Assembly (NCBI GenBank): GCA_964559835.1
Contig: CAZLJE010000014.1
Location: 1-64,000 of the forward strand
From: DAISJI01 sp964559835
GTDB lineage: Bacteria; Acidobacteriota; Terriglobia; Terriglobales; Acidobacteriaceae
Direction: 5' to 3'
DNA: 64,000 bases
Below the pieces are notes generated by a model. The model had not been told where the DNA came from. It did not search any database and saw only the letters and a list, made by a program, of their open reading frames with translations. This document shows, piece by piece, positions 17,305 through 27,448 of the stretch (the first letter of the stretch is position 1; each line of letters begins with the position of its first letter). The translations under genes and the position numbers were made by a program.

Positions 17305-18327
17305 TTAACTCCCCACAAATCTCGCATACAAACTTCGCGCCACCGCCGTATCCGTCGTCCCCTTGATGATCGCCCGCCCGTCAAGGAACAGCGTCAATTC
17401 GTACGGATCTTTCCAGAACTTGAGCACGAAATCATTGTGGCGGACGCTGCCGTGTGACGCCAATCGCTGCTGCATCTCCCCGAAATCGACCGGCCGATGG
17501 CGTTCGTGGATTTGGACGGAATTACGTCCACACAACGTGATATGCGGGCGGCCTTCTCCGGCGAGGTGAACGAAATCGCGCTGCCCGCACGCCCGGCAAT
17601 CCGCGCGGGGCTTTGCGGTCGAGATCTCCGCGCGATCGTTCTTCCAGACATCGAACGACAGCAGCGTCCTCCGCAGCGCCCCTCGATCTCCCACCAGAAG
17701 CTTGAGTGCTTCCGTCGCCTCGATAGCTGCCACCGACGCAGCCGCCGAGTTCAGGATCCCCGCTGTGTCGCAGGTTTCGAAGGTCCCGCGCGGCGAATCC
17801 GGGAAGATGCACGCCAGGCACGCGGTCTCCTGCGGCAGCACGGTCATGGTGACGCCATAGCTCGCGACTGCGGCGGCGTAGATCCACGGAATGCCCTTGC
17901 TGACCGCATAATCGTTGACTAAGTAGCGGGTCTCGAAGTTGTCGGTGCCGTCCAGGATCAACTGCGCGCCCTCGAGTAGTTCCTCGATATTGGCGGGCGC
18001 CAGGTCGGCAACGCGCGACTCGACGGTGATGCCGGTGTTGAAACTGGTAATCTTGCGCGCGGCAGCGATGGCTTTGGGCAGCGACTCGGCCGCATCGGCT
18101 TCGTCGAAGAGCAATTGCCGTTGCAGGTTGCTGGGCTCGACGTAATCGCGGTCGATGATCCGGAGCGTCCCAATCCCGGCGCGGGCGAGGAGTGCTGCGA
18201 GTGCGGAACCGGTAGCCCCGCACCCGACGATGGTGACCCGACTTTCGTGCAGCCGTTTTTGCCCCTCGGCGCCGACAGGGCGGAATAAGATTTGCCGGGA
18301 GTACCGTTCCTCGGAAGATACCGTCAT
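17305..18327 (-). CDS. ThiF/MoeB-type E1-like adenylyltransferase
   Basis: 340 residues. The Rossmann nucleotide loop GCGATGSALAALLARAG lies at ~36-52, then DRDYVEPSNLQRQLLFDE with the conserved Arg/Gln, and DGTDNFETRYLVNDYA. Two Cys pairs (CLAC at ~172 and CRAC at ~263) bind structural zinc in this family. Such enzymes adenylate the C-terminal Gly-Gly of ThiS or MoaD for sulfur transfer in thiamine or molybdopterin synthesis. The C-terminal ~70 residues are not a rhodanese domain, as would be seen in MoeZ/MoeBR; they resemble a ubiquitin-like or ThiS-like region (DPYELTLFLDGRAIIKGTTD). Which pathway it serves cannot be decided here. Confidence 0.88.
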   Translation of the reverse strand: MTVSSEERYSRQILFRPVGAEGQKRLHESRVTIVGCGATGSALAALLARAGIGTLRIIDRDYVEPSNLQRQLLFDEADAAESLPKAIAAARKITSFNTGITVESRVADLAPANIEELLEGAQLILDGTDNFETRYLVNDYAVSKGIPWIYAAAVASYGVTMTVLPQETACLACIFPDSPRGTFETCDTAGILNSAAASVAAIEATEALKLLVGDRGALRRTLLSFDVWKNDRAEISTAKPRADCRACGQRDFVHLAGEGRPHITLCGRNSVQIHERHRPVDFGEMQQRLASHGSVRHNDFVLKFWKDPYELTLFLDGRAIIKGTTDTAVARSLYARFVGS

Positions 18328-18534
18328 GCTGGTTGGGGACGCTCAGCAATTATTATAGGGGCGCGCGAATCCGAGCCGTACCTGAGACGCGGATTGCGGC
18401 GAGCTCTGCCGGTAAAGCATTGATAGAACAAGCTTCCCGGCCGGAATCATCGAACCGTGGGAACTTGCAACCGGTGCCTTGAAGCCCGCGCATGCGCTGT
18501 CGGTCGTCGTGTCGGGTAAGCCGTTAAGGCGTCC

Positions 18535-21500
18535 ATGGTCTTCTTGCGAACAGGCAGGCCGGGAATTTCGTGCGTCGCAATCGCGCTACTGGCTGGCGCG
18601 TTGACGACCGCGCTCGGCCAGAACACGCCGCCGCCCATCACTCCGAAGGACCTCGCCCCCGGGCAGAGCAGCGGGATCGCTGCGCCTGCGCAACCGGCGC
18701 CGCCTGCGACCACCTTGTCCATCGCGTCCAGCTTGACCTCCCTGCTAGGGCTACCGGTAGCGAGCGTGGAATTTCGCGGCGTCCGCCTCGACCCGCCCGT
18801 AATGCAGTCGTTGCGCAAGATGATCGCACCGATCGAAGGCGCCCCGCTGGACAGGCAAAAAGTCGCGCAGAGCCTGCGTCAGCTCTACGCCACCGGCCGC
18901 TTCGCCGACATACAGGTCGTGGCCCAGAAGAACCAGAAGAACGAAATATCTCTGGTGTTCGTCGCGGAGCCGAACCTCTTCATCGGCGAGGTGACGGTGG
19001 ACGGCGCGCCCAAGCGGCCGACACCGAGCCAATTGATCGACGCCAGCAAGCTGGAATTGGGCGAGGTCTTCACGCCCGAAATGATCGAACCGGCCATCGC
19101 CCGCATGCAGCAGGTCCTTGTGGACAACGGCTATTACCAGGCGAAGGTCACGGTCGAGGAGCAGAAAAATCCGAATATCCAGAAGATCGCCCTGAAGTTC
19201 CACGTGGTTCCGGGTGAGCCGGCGCGCATCGGGAAGATCACCGTCGACGGCGACTCCGGCCTAAGCGAGGCCGACGTGCTGAAGATCTCGAAGCTGCGTC
19301 CGGGAAAGCCGGTCGCCATCCAGCATCTGACCTCGGCCCTGCAGCGGTTGCGCAAGAGGTTCAGCAAGCGCAACCGGCTCGAGGCGCAGATCGCTGTCGT
19401 CAACAAGGACTACCACGCCGACACGAACGAGCTCGATTACACCTTTCGCATCAATCGCGGTCCTGTGATCGACATTCAGGTCGAAGGCGCGGGCCTGAGC
19501 AAGCGCCAGTTGCAGAAGTACGTTCCCGTATACGAAGAGCACGCCGTCGACGACGACTTACTGAATGAAGGCCGGCGCAACCTTCGCGACTACTTCCAGA
19601 ACAGGGGTTATTTCGACGCAACCGTGGATTACACGCGCAAGACCGAACAGGAACAGGAGCGGGTCGCCATCATCTACGACGTTGACCGCGGCCGCAAGCA
19701 TGACCTGGAAGATGTCGTGATCGAGGGCAACAAATTTTTCGATACCACCTTGATCAGGGAACGCATGACCGTGCAGAAGGCGAGCTGGCTCGTCCCGCAC
19801 GGACGCTTCAGCCAGGATCTGCTCGCGCGGGATGTGCAGAATATCCGGAACCTGTACCAGTCGAACGGATTTCTCCAGGTGAAAGTCACCGGCGATTTCA
19901 AGGACGACTATCGCGGTCACGTAGGCCGGATGGCGGTGTTCCTGCACATCGAGGAAGGACCGCAAACGCTGGTGGCGAGCGTGGCCATCGACGGCAACAA
20001 GGCCATCCCCGACGAGCAATTGCAGCCGCTGCTCACCATGCAGCCCGGGCAGGCATACTCCGAAGCCAATACCCTCACCGACCGCGATACCGTGCTCAAT
20101 TACTACTTCAACCACGGTTTCCCCGACGCGACCTTCTCAGCCAAAGCTTCGCCCTCTCCGGCGGATCCGGGCAAAATGAACGTGGTGTACGTCATCGACG
20201 AGGGCCCGCAGGTATTCGTTGACCGCGTGCTCCTGAGCGGGCTGGAATTTACCCGCCGCGGCATCGTGACCCGACAGTTCGATATCCATGCCGGAGACCC
20301 GCTCAGCCAGGCGGCCATGCTGGATACGCAACGGCATCTCTACGACCTCGGGGTCTTTAACGCCGTCGATATGGCGGTAGCGAACCAGGAAGGTAAGGCG
20401 ACCTACAAGGACGTGTTTTTCCAGTTCGAAGAGGCGAAGCGCTGGACCTTCGACTACGGCTTCGGCATCGAGATCCAGCCGGGGATCGGCGGCCCGCACG
20501 CCAGCCCCCAGGGCAATACCAGCGCCAGCCCGCGCGTAAGCTTCGGAATCACCCGCAACAATGTTGGCGGCCGCGCGCACACGCTCACGCTCAAGTCGCA
20601 CGTCGGCAGCCTGCAGCAGCTTGGCTTGATCAGCTACGACGCTCCGCGCTTTCTGCGGAACGAAAACCTGCGCCTGACGGTGAGCACGTTCTACAACAAC
20701 TCGCTCGACGTGCGCACGTTCACCTCCGAGCGGCTGGAAGGGTCTATCCAGGTCGAGCAGGTTGTGTCGCGGACGCAGACCCATGTCCCGGTCACGACGC
20801 TCCTCTACCGGTTTACCTACCGGCGGGTGCGCGCCACGGACGTCGTCGTCAACCCGGCGCTCATCCCGTTGTTCTCGCTGCCGGTCCGCGTCGGCATGCC
20901 CAGCCTGAGTTACATCCGTGAACACCGCGACGATCCCATCGACTCGCATCGCGGCAGCTTGAACACCTTTGATACTGGCGTGGCCTCCGGCGTGTTCGGA
21001 TCGGAAGCCGCGTTTGGGCGCTTCAGCGGCCAGAACACCACGTATTACGCCTTCCACAAGAGGCATGACCGGGAGTGGGTGCTGGCGCGAAACACGCGCA
21101 TCGGGGTGGCAGAGCCGTTCGGCAACACGCAATCACTGCCGCTTCCGGAGCGCTTCTTTGCCGGCGGCGCCGGTTCGCACCGCGGCTTCGCCCTCAACCA
21201 GGCCGGCCCGCGCGACCTCACCACCGGGCAACCGCTCGGCGGGAATGCGGTTTTCATCAATAACATCGAGGTGCGCACGCCACCGCTTCTCATCCCGTTC
21301 GTTGCCGACAACATGAGCCTGGCGTTCTTCCATGACATGGGGAACGTCTTCAGCACGGTCAGCGAGATGTTCCACGGCGCCGTTCGTTTCCAGCAGCCGC
21401 ACAAGGAGCTCTGCACTTCCGCGGCCACGGCTTCGCTCTGCGAATTCGGTTACATCTCGCAGGCGCTGGGCACGGGCGTTCGCTACAAGACACCGGTGGG

Positions 21501-21645
21501 CCCCGTGCGGCTCGACTTCGGCTACAACCTGAATCCGCCCGTGTTCCCGGTCTTTACCACCGACCCGGCCACGAAGATCACGACCTTCAGCTCGCAGACG
21601 CTCCGGCACTTCAACTTCTATTTCAGTATCGGGCAGACCTTCTGA
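18535..21645 (+). CDS. Omp85-family outer-membrane assembly protein with seven POTRA-like units
   Basis: 1036 residues with a signal peptide (cleavage near TTALGQ). Seven consecutive POTRA-like repeats can be read, each with a strand, paired helices ending in G-Y/F-F/P and a final strand: starting near residues 77, 143, 223, 315, 380, 465 and 550. The D15/surface-antigen beta barrel occupies ~640-1036 (RVSFGITRNNVGGRAH, FFAGGAGSHRGF, the last with the conserved GG...RGF lid motif) and ends in a C-terminal Phe. Typical BamA has five POTRA domains and TamA three. Its stop overlaps the SurA-like gene and TamB follows, so it is either the BamA or a large TamA of this organism. Confidence 0.92.
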   Translation: MVFLRTGRPGISCVAIALLAGALTTALGQNTPPPITPKDLAPGQSSGIAAPAQPAPPATTLSIASSLTSLLGLPVASVEFRGVRLDPPVMQSLRKMIAPIEGAPLDRQKVAQSLRQLYATGRFADIQVVAQKNQKNEISLVFVAEPNLFIGEVTVDGAPKRPTPSQLIDASKLELGEVFTPEMIEPAIARMQQVLVDNGYYQAKVTVEEQKNPNIQKIALKFHVVPGEPARIGKITVDGDSGLSEADVLKISKLRPGKPVAIQHLTSALQRLRKRFSKRNRLEAQIAVVNKDYHADTNELDYTFRINRGPVIDIQVEGAGLSKRQLQKYVPVYEEHAVDDDLLNEGRRNLRDYFQNRGYFDATVDYTRKTEQEQERVAIIYDVDRGRKHDLEDVVIEGNKFFDTTLIRERMTVQKASWLVPHGRFSQDLLARDVQNIRNLYQSNGFLQVKVTGDFKDDYRGHVGRMAVFLHIEEGPQTLVASVAIDGNKAIPDEQLQPLLTMQPGQAYSEANTLTDRDTVLNYYFNHGFPDATFSAKASPSPADPGKMNVVYVIDEGPQVFVDRVLLSGLEFTRRGIVTRQFDIHAGDPLSQAAMLDTQRHLYDLGVFNAVDMAVANQEGKATYKDVFFQFEEAKRWTFDYGFGIEIQPGIGGPHASPQGNTSASPRVSFGITRNNVGGRAHTLTLKSHVGSLQQLGLISYDAPRFLRNENLRLTVSTFYNNSLDVRTFTSERLEGSIQVEQVVSRTQTHVPVTTLLYRFTYRRVRATDVVVNPALIPLFSLPVRVGMPSLSYIREHRDDPIDSHRGSLNTFDTGVASGVFGSEAAFGRFSGQNTTYYAFHKRHDREWVLARNTRIGVAEPFGNTQSLPLPERFFAGGAGSHRGFALNQAGPRDLTTGQPLGGNAVFINNIEVRTPPLLIPFVADNMSLAFFHDMGNVFSTVSEMFHGAVRFQQPHKELCTSAATASLCEFGYISQALGTGVRYKTPVGPVRLDFGYNLNPPVFPVFTTDPATKITTFSSQTLRHFNFYFSIGQTF

Positions 21646-22346
21646 TGCGGCGCATCCTCCAAATCGTCTCGCTCGTGGTTGCTATGACGGTCGTGTGTGC
21701 GGCGCAGCAAGTGGTGGACCGGATCGTAGCGACGGTGAACCGCCAGCCGATCCTGCTCAGCGATTGGGAGGTCGAGATGCGTTACGAGGCGATGCTCGAC
21801 CAGAAATCGTTGCCTTTGAGCGATGACGTTGCCCGCGCGGCGCTGGACCGGTTGATCGATCAGGAACTGGTGCGCGAACAGATTCGGTCGTACCGGCTGA
21901 CAGTCCCGAGCGCGCAAGAGATCACGGACCGCATCATCGAGCTGCGGAAGCAACTCAACACTGAAAACGATAATGCCTTTCGCGCGCTTCTGGGCCGCTA
22001 TGGGATCGACGAAGCGGAGCTGCGCGACCGGGTCGCGACGCAGTTGCTCATCCTGCGCTTCATTGACGTGCGCCTGCGGCCGTCGGTGCACGTCGAGCGG
22101 CGCAGTATCGAAGCCTATTACAACGACACCCTCGTCCCGGAGTTAAAGAAGAAAGGCGCCGATGTTGCGCCGCTCGCGGACGTGTCGCCGCAGATCGAGG
22201 AATTGCTCGCCCAGCAGCGCGTCGAGGCGCTCACCAACGAGTGGCTCAAGGACCTGCGCCAGCAGAGCAAGATCCACGTTGATCCGGCCGCGGCGATAGT
22301 GCAGCCGAGTGCCAGTGCAAAGCCGCCGCAGCAAGGAACTCCATGA
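21645..22346 (+). CDS. periplasmic SurA-N-like chaperone without PPIase domain
   Basis: 233 residues; the start overlaps the preceding stop (TGATG), indicating translational coupling. After a signal peptide (VVCAAQQ) comes the SurA/PpiC N-terminal pattern VVDRIVATVNRQPILLSDWE, helices to LIDQELVREQIRSY, and a C-terminal helix (IEELLAQQRVEALTNEWLKD-like). The parvulin domain that normally sits between these is missing; a ~30-residue linker replaces it. It should escort unfolded outer-membrane proteins to the Omp85 protein encoded upstream. The last ~25 residues are a Pro/Ala/Ser-rich tail. Confidence 0.85.
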   Translation: MRRILQIVSLVVAMTVVCAAQQVVDRIVATVNRQPILLSDWEVEMRYEAMLDQKSLPLSDDVARAALDRLIDQELVREQIRSYRLTVPSAQEITDRIIELRKQLNTENDNAFRALLGRYGIDEAELRDRVATQLLILRFIDVRLRPSVHVERRSIEAYYNDTLVPELKKKGADVAPLADVSPQIEELLAQQRVEALTNEWLKDLRQQSKIHVDPAAAIVQPSASAKPPQQGTP

Positions 22347-25300
22347 TCGGCAGCGAACCCACGAACGAGACACGCCCGATCCGGGGCCGCCGTTGGCTGC
22401 GGGCCTTCGGCTTTGCCGTCGGCGTGTTCGCGCTCGTCTTCGTGGCACTCGTCGCTGTGACGCACACTGGCGCTTTTCATGCCTGGGTCCACAGGAAGGT
22501 CGTTGCCGACCTTGAACATGCCACCGGGGGCAAGGTTGAGCTGGCCCAGCTGGACTGGAGTCTGTCGCGACTGAAGTTCGTGGCCAAGGGCCTTGTGATC
22601 CACGGCATGGAAGACAGCAGTCAGGAGCCGTTCCTGCGCGCTGAAAGCATCACCATCGATGCGAAGGTGCTGTCGTGGCTCGGGCGGCAGGTCGGGTTGC
22701 GCTCGGTCGTGATCGACCATCCGGTGATTCATCTGATCGTTTATCCCGACGGGCACACCAACCAGCCCAAACCGAAAGGCACGCAAGCGGGCGGCACTCC
22801 GGTGCAGCGGTTGTTCGACGTCAAGCTGGACCACGCGGAGATCCATAACGGCGTCTGGATCGTGAATGAATGGCCCAGGCCCTTCGACCTTTCCGCCGAC
22901 GATGTGGCAGCTGCGATCAACTATGTGGCTGCCTCTCAGCGTTTCGACGGCAGCGCTCGCGCGGGAAAAATGCGGGTCGCCTATAAGAACCTGAAACCTT
23001 TTCTGGCCTCAGCGGAAGCGCAGTTCAGCCTTTTTCCGAACCAATTACAGGTGAAGGGTCTGAAGATCGCGGCGGGTGGGTCGGTGTTCGAGGCGTCCGG
23101 GCAGGTGATCGATTTCGCCGATCCGCATACCGACCTCACGTATAACGCCACCATCGACCTCGCCCAGGCGGGCGATATCCTGCTCCTGCCGCAGGTGCGC
23201 CGCGGCGCCGTGACGCTCAACGGTACGGGGCAGTACACCTCCAGGAACTACGGCACGACCGGCAAGTTGACCGTGCGGAACGTCGAGTATCGCGATCCGG
23301 CGCTTGTGCTGGCTGAAGTGGACGGTGGCGCGGAATTCTCCGCCGACAAAGACAACTTCGTGATCCCGCATTTCTCCGCCCGCGTGCTCGGCGGAATCGT
23401 GACCGGCAGCGCGGAGATCAAGAATTGGACGAATGCGCCGTCGGCGCCAGGTCAGCAAACGCCGGCAAACCTTCCGGAGCAGATGGGAACCATCCACGCC
23501 AGGGTCGATAGCCTGCCTGCCGCGCGCCTGGCAGCAGCGCTGTCCACGCGCGCGTTGCCTCTGGAGCGATTGCACGTGGTGGGGAGCGCGAGCGGAACGA
23601 TCGAGGCGACTTGGCATGGTGCGCCCTCGCATATGCGGTCGGACTTCGCGGCCACCTTCCATCCACCCGCCAACGCGAATGCAAATGAACTGCCGGTCTC
23701 GGGAAACGCGCGTGGGACTTACATCACCAGCACGGAACAACTGCAGCTCCAGCAGCTCGATCTTTCAGCGCGTTCCGTCCACGTTCAGGCGAGCGGCGCC
23801 GTGTCACGCAACTCCAGCCTGAGCATCACGGCGACTGCCGGAGATGTGCGCGACGTGTCGTCGCTGCTTACGGCGTGGAGCCCGCAACAGAGCTTCCCCG
23901 CGGACTTCACCGGCCAGGCGAGCTTCACCGGATCAGTAAGCGGGAAGTTGGTGACAGCGCCGAATGTCATTGGTCACCTCACGATGACTGGTGTTCAGGT
24001 TCCATTGCCGTTCCGACTTCCTGCGCCGGCTGCAACGGTCATGAGGCCTGTGACGACGCTCGCGCCGCCACACCCAAGCACCGCGCCGCGTGTCGTGCGC
24101 TTCGACTCCATCGCTGCCGACCTGCAATATTCGCCGTCGCAACTGGTCATCACCAACGGCATCGTCAAGCGCGCTGCCGAGCAGTTGACGCTGTCGGCGA
24201 CCATCGGTTTGCTCAACGGACGATTCCTCGAGACCAACCCCATCCGCGCCAAAGCATCCACCAGGAACTTCGACCTCACCGACGCCATGGCGCTGGCCGG
24301 GTATACGGTCCCGATGACCGGCATCGTCAACGGAGACCTCGATATTTATGGGACCGAGGACGATCCGCGCGGCACAGCGCACTTCGAGGTCACGCGCGGT
24401 TCCATCTCCGGCCAGCCGTTCCAGAGTGCGCGCGCCGATATAACCTTCCTCCACCAGGAAGCCGAATTCAGCAACGTGCAGATCGCGCAGAACAGCGCTC
24501 GGGTCACCGGCAACGCCGATTACAACCTCAAGACAACCGCGTTCCGCTTCGATTTCACGGGAAAGAGCGTCAACCTTGCCGAGTTCCGCGCCCTTCAGGG
24601 ACCGAAGGTGAGCGTGGTGGGAACGCTCAGCTTTGAAGCGCATGGATCGGGAACAAAAGAAGCGCCGGTGATCGATGCCGGCCTGCACGTGCGCAATCTG
24701 CTGATGAACGGCGAGCGGCTCGGAAATCTGGAGGGAACTGCAACCACCACCGGCGGCGTGATGCGCATTCGCGCCCGTTCCGATTTTGACATCGCCGACT
24801 TCGAGGTCGATGGCACGGTCGGAATGCGCGAGGACTTTCCGGCCGATTTGACGGTCAAGGTCTCGCGCCTCGACGTCGATCCTCTCCTGCGCATGTTCGT
24901 GAAGGCGAAGCTCACGGGACACTCCTCGCTGAGCGGGACGATCAAGCTCGCGGGTCCGTTACGCGATCCGAAGTTACTGACCGTGGACGGCGACCTGGGC
25001 CAGTTCTCGGCGGAGATCGAGAACGTGAAGATCCACAACGATGGTCCGGTCCGCTTCACCGTGAAGGACCGCGTGCTGCGCCTGGAACAGTTCAAACTTG
25101 CAGGCACGGACACCACGTTCACCGCGCAGGGTTCGGTCGCGCTCGCCGGACCGCGGGCCATGGATCTGCGCGCTGACGGGCGCGTCAATCTCGCCCTGCT
25201 GCAGTCCTTCAATGCCGACCTGCACACCGGCGGCATCGTGGATTTCAACATGCGCGCCGGCGGAACCATCATCCGTCCCACGTTCTTTGGAACGATGAAG

Positions 25301-26434
25301 ATCACCAACGGCACGGTGACGCATATCGATTTTCCGAACGGCCTCAGCAATGTGAACGGCACGCTCGTTTTTAACCAGGACCGCTTCCAGATCCAGCAGT
25401 TGACGGCGACGACGGGCGGGGGCGACGTCAGCTTCGGCGGCTTCGTGAGCTACGGGAACGCGCTCTCGTTCAATCTCATCACGAACGCGAAAAATGTCCG
25501 GCTGCGGTACCCGCAAGGCATGAGCGAGGCGCTGGACGGCGACATGCGCCTGACCGGCACCCGCGACAGCGCCATTCTCACCGGTGACGTCGCCATTACC
25601 CGCTTCAGCGTAAATCAGAACTTCGATCTGGCCGTCGTGATCGCCGCGTCCAAGGCGCCGGCTACGGCGCCGGATCCGACCTCCTGGCTGAACAACTTGC
25701 GCCTGAACCTGAAGGTCACGTCGGCGCCGGACCTCGAGGTCTCGACCTCGCTTGCGAAGTTGACCGGCGACGTCAACCTGAACGTGCGCGGGACCGCGAC
25801 CAGGCCGGTTATCCTCGGGCGGATCAACATCACCGAGGGCCAGGTCCAATTCAACGGGGCGACCTACGAGCTCGACCGTGGCGACATCAGCTTCTCCAAC
25901 CCAGTGAAGATCGAGCCGGTGATCGACGTCGCGGCCACCACGCGCGTCCGCGATTACGACGTCACGCTCGGGTTCCACGGACCGATTGACCGGCTGAGCA
26001 CGACCTATCGCTCCGATCCTCCTCTTCCCACGGCCGACATCATCTCGCTGCTCGCCTTCGGCAAGACGCGCGAAGAATCTGAAATGGCTAGCGCCGCCCA
26101 GCCGACGTTCAGCGAATCGGCGTCGAACGCCATCCTCGGGCAGGCGCTCAATGCGGCGGTCGGCAGCCGCGTGCAACGGCTGTTCGGCGTCAGCCGCGTA
26201 AAGATCGCCCCGCAGATCGGGGGCGCCCAGACCGACCCCAACGCGCAGGTCACAATCGAGCAGCAGGTCTCGAAGGACTTCACTGTCACCTACGTGACGG
26301 ACTTGACCCATACCAACACCCAGCAGTCGATCCAGGTGGAATACAACTACAGCCGCAGCCTGTCGATCATTGGGTCGCGTGACCAGTACGGGATCGTGTC
26401 ATTCGACGTGCTCATTCGCCAGCGGAAAAAGTAG
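22343..26434 (+). CDS. tamB: TamB/DUF490 translocation and assembly protein
   Basis: 1363 residues; ATGA overlap of 4 nt with the chaperone gene. One N-terminal membrane helix (~15-38, FGFAVGVFALVFVALVAVTH) anchors it in the inner membrane. An AsmA-like start (KVVADLEHATGGKVELAQLD) leads into a very long beta-rich region expected to form the lipid-conducting taco-shaped helix. The C-terminal ~300 residues are the TamB domain (DVNLNVRGTATRPVILGRIN, DIISLLAFGKTREE, LSIIGSRDQYGIVSFDVLIR). It links the inner membrane to an Omp85 partner and is proposed to shuttle phospholipids or assist protein insertion. Operon position fits that partnership. Confidence 0.93.
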   Translation: MIGSEPTNETRPIRGRRWLRAFGFAVGVFALVFVALVAVTHTGAFHAWVHRKVVADLEHATGGKVELAQLDWSLSRLKFVAKGLVIHGMEDSSQEPFLRAESITIDAKVLSWLGRQVGLRSVVIDHPVIHLIVYPDGHTNQPKPKGTQAGGTPVQRLFDVKLDHAEIHNGVWIVNEWPRPFDLSADDVAAAINYVAASQRFDGSARAGKMRVAYKNLKPFLASAEAQFSLFPNQLQVKGLKIAAGGSVFEASGQVIDFADPHTDLTYNATIDLAQAGDILLLPQVRRGAVTLNGTGQYTSRNYGTTGKLTVRNVEYRDPALVLAEVDGGAEFSADKDNFVIPHFSARVLGGIVTGSAEIKNWTNAPSAPGQQTPANLPEQMGTIHARVDSLPAARLAAALSTRALPLERLHVVGSASGTIEATWHGAPSHMRSDFAATFHPPANANANELPVSGNARGTYITSTEQLQLQQLDLSARSVHVQASGAVSRNSSLSITATAGDVRDVSSLLTAWSPQQSFPADFTGQASFTGSVSGKLVTAPNVIGHLTMTGVQVPLPFRLPAPAATVMRPVTTLAPPHPSTAPRVVRFDSIAADLQYSPSQLVITNGIVKRAAEQLTLSATIGLLNGRFLETNPIRAKASTRNFDLTDAMALAGYTVPMTGIVNGDLDIYGTEDDPRGTAHFEVTRGSISGQPFQSARADITFLHQEAEFSNVQIAQNSARVTGNADYNLKTTAFRFDFTGKSVNLAEFRALQGPKVSVVGTLSFEAHGSGTKEAPVIDAGLHVRNLLMNGERLGNLEGTATTTGGVMRIRARSDFDIADFEVDGTVGMREDFPADLTVKVSRLDVDPLLRMFVKAKLTGHSSLSGTIKLAGPLRDPKLLTVDGDLGQFSAEIENVKIHNDGPVRFTVKDRVLRLEQFKLAGTDTTFTAQGSVALAGPRAMDLRADGRVNLALLQSFNADLHTGGIVDFNMRAGGTIIRPTFFGTMKITNGTVTHIDFPNGLSNVNGTLVFNQDRFQIQQLTATTGGGDVSFGGFVSYGNALSFNLITNAKNVRLRYPQGMSEALDGDMRLTGTRDSAILTGDVAITRFSVNQNFDLAVVIAASKAPATAPDPTSWLNNLRLNLKVTSAPDLEVSTSLAKLTGDVNLNVRGTATRPVILGRINITEGQVQFNGATYELDRGDISFSNPVKIEPVIDVAATTRVRDYDVTLGFHGPIDRLSTTYRSDPPLPTADIISLLAFGKTREESEMASAAQPTFSESASNAILGQALNAAVGSRVQRLFGVSRVKIAPQIGGAQTDPNAQVTIEQQVSKDFTVTYVTDLTHTNTQQSIQVEYNYSRSLSIIGSRDQYGIVSFDVLIRQRKK

Positions 26435-26541
26435 TGTAATGACAGGTGTACTAGCCAGGCTTGCCTGCCGACAGGGGACGGGTGTACTAGCTGCCTGTCG
26501 ATAGAGCCTTGCCTGGCGTCACAATTCGTTAAAATCACACC

Positions 26542-27405
26542 ATGCCCGTCGCCCGCAATCTCAAGGTCACGCTGGAGATGATCAAGTGGGAGCACTCGGT
26601 GCTCACGCTTCCGTTCGGCTTGACCGGCGCCGTGCTCGCGGCGCGTGGAATCCCGAGCGGCTGGAAGCTGTTGTGGATCGCCGTCGCCCTGGTGGCGGCC
26701 CGTTCGGCGGCGATGGCTTTCAACCGGCTGGCCGACCATCAGATCGACGCAGCCAATCCCAGGACAAAGATGCGCGCCCTTCCCGCCGGACATTTGTCGC
26801 GCCCCTTCGTCGCCGTCTTCGTCCTCTTGTCGAGCGCGGTGTTTGCTGGAGCCGCGTGGCAATTGAACCGGCTGGCGTTCTACCTCTGTCCGATTGCGCT
26901 GGCCGTCATCCTGCTTTATTCGTACACGAAGCGGTTCACGCGCTGGTCGCACCTGGTGCTGGGGCTGGCCATGGGCATCGCTCCTGCCGGCGGCTGGGTC
27001 GCAGTGCGCGGCACGCTCGATCCCCGGGTACTACTACTGACGGCGGCCGTCATTTTCTGGGGCGGCGGCTTCGACGTCCTCTACGCCTGCCAGGATTACG
27101 ACTTCGACTGCGCTGCTGACGTTCATTCCGTTCCCAAGTACTTCGGGATCGCCCGCTCGCTCTGGATTTCCCGCATCTTCCACGTCTTCACCCTGGTGCT
27201 GCTCGGGGCGCTCGTGTACGCCCTGCAACTCGGGCCCGTGGCGATGGCAGGCGTCGCGGTCGTCGCGCTGCTCTTGGCTTATGAACATTCGCTCGTGAGC
27301 GCGACCGACTTGTCGCGCCTGAACGCGGCGTTCTTCACCATGAACGGCATCATTTCCATGATCTTCCTGTTCTTCGTCACAGCGGATTTCCTCCTCCGGC
27401 GTTAA
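26542..27405 (+). CDS. UbiA-type prenyltransferase (MqnP/UbiA-like)
   Basis: 287 residues, about nine membrane helices. Both prenyl-diphosphate/Mg2+ motifs are present: N61-x3-D65-x3-D69 in NRLADHQIDAANPRTKMRAL, and D-x2-YAxQD-x3-D in DVLYACQDYDFD at ~180. The enzyme transfers a polyprenyl chain to an aromatic acid. Since MqnE of the futalosine menaquinone pathway is encoded 1.4 kb downstream, the substrate is more likely 1,4-dihydroxy-6-naphthoate (MqnP role) than 4-hydroxybenzoate; that is inference from context. The leader 26435-26541 holds imperfect repeats (GGTGTACTAGC twice). Confidence 0.88.
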   Translation: MPVARNLKVTLEMIKWEHSVLTLPFGLTGAVLAARGIPSGWKLLWIAVALVAARSAAMAFNRLADHQIDAANPRTKMRALPAGHLSRPFVAVFVLLSSAVFAGAAWQLNRLAFYLCPIALAVILLYSYTKRFTRWSHLVLGLAMGIAPAGGWVAVRGTLDPRVLLLTAAVIFWGGGFDVLYACQDYDFDCAADVHSVPKYFGIARSLWISRIFHVFTLVLLGALVYALQLGPVAMAGVAVVALLLAYEHSLVSATDLSRLNAAFFTMNGIISMIFLFFVTADFLLRR

Positions 27406-27448
27406 ACTCTCCCGTTCGAACCAATTACCGATTACCGATTACGTTATT

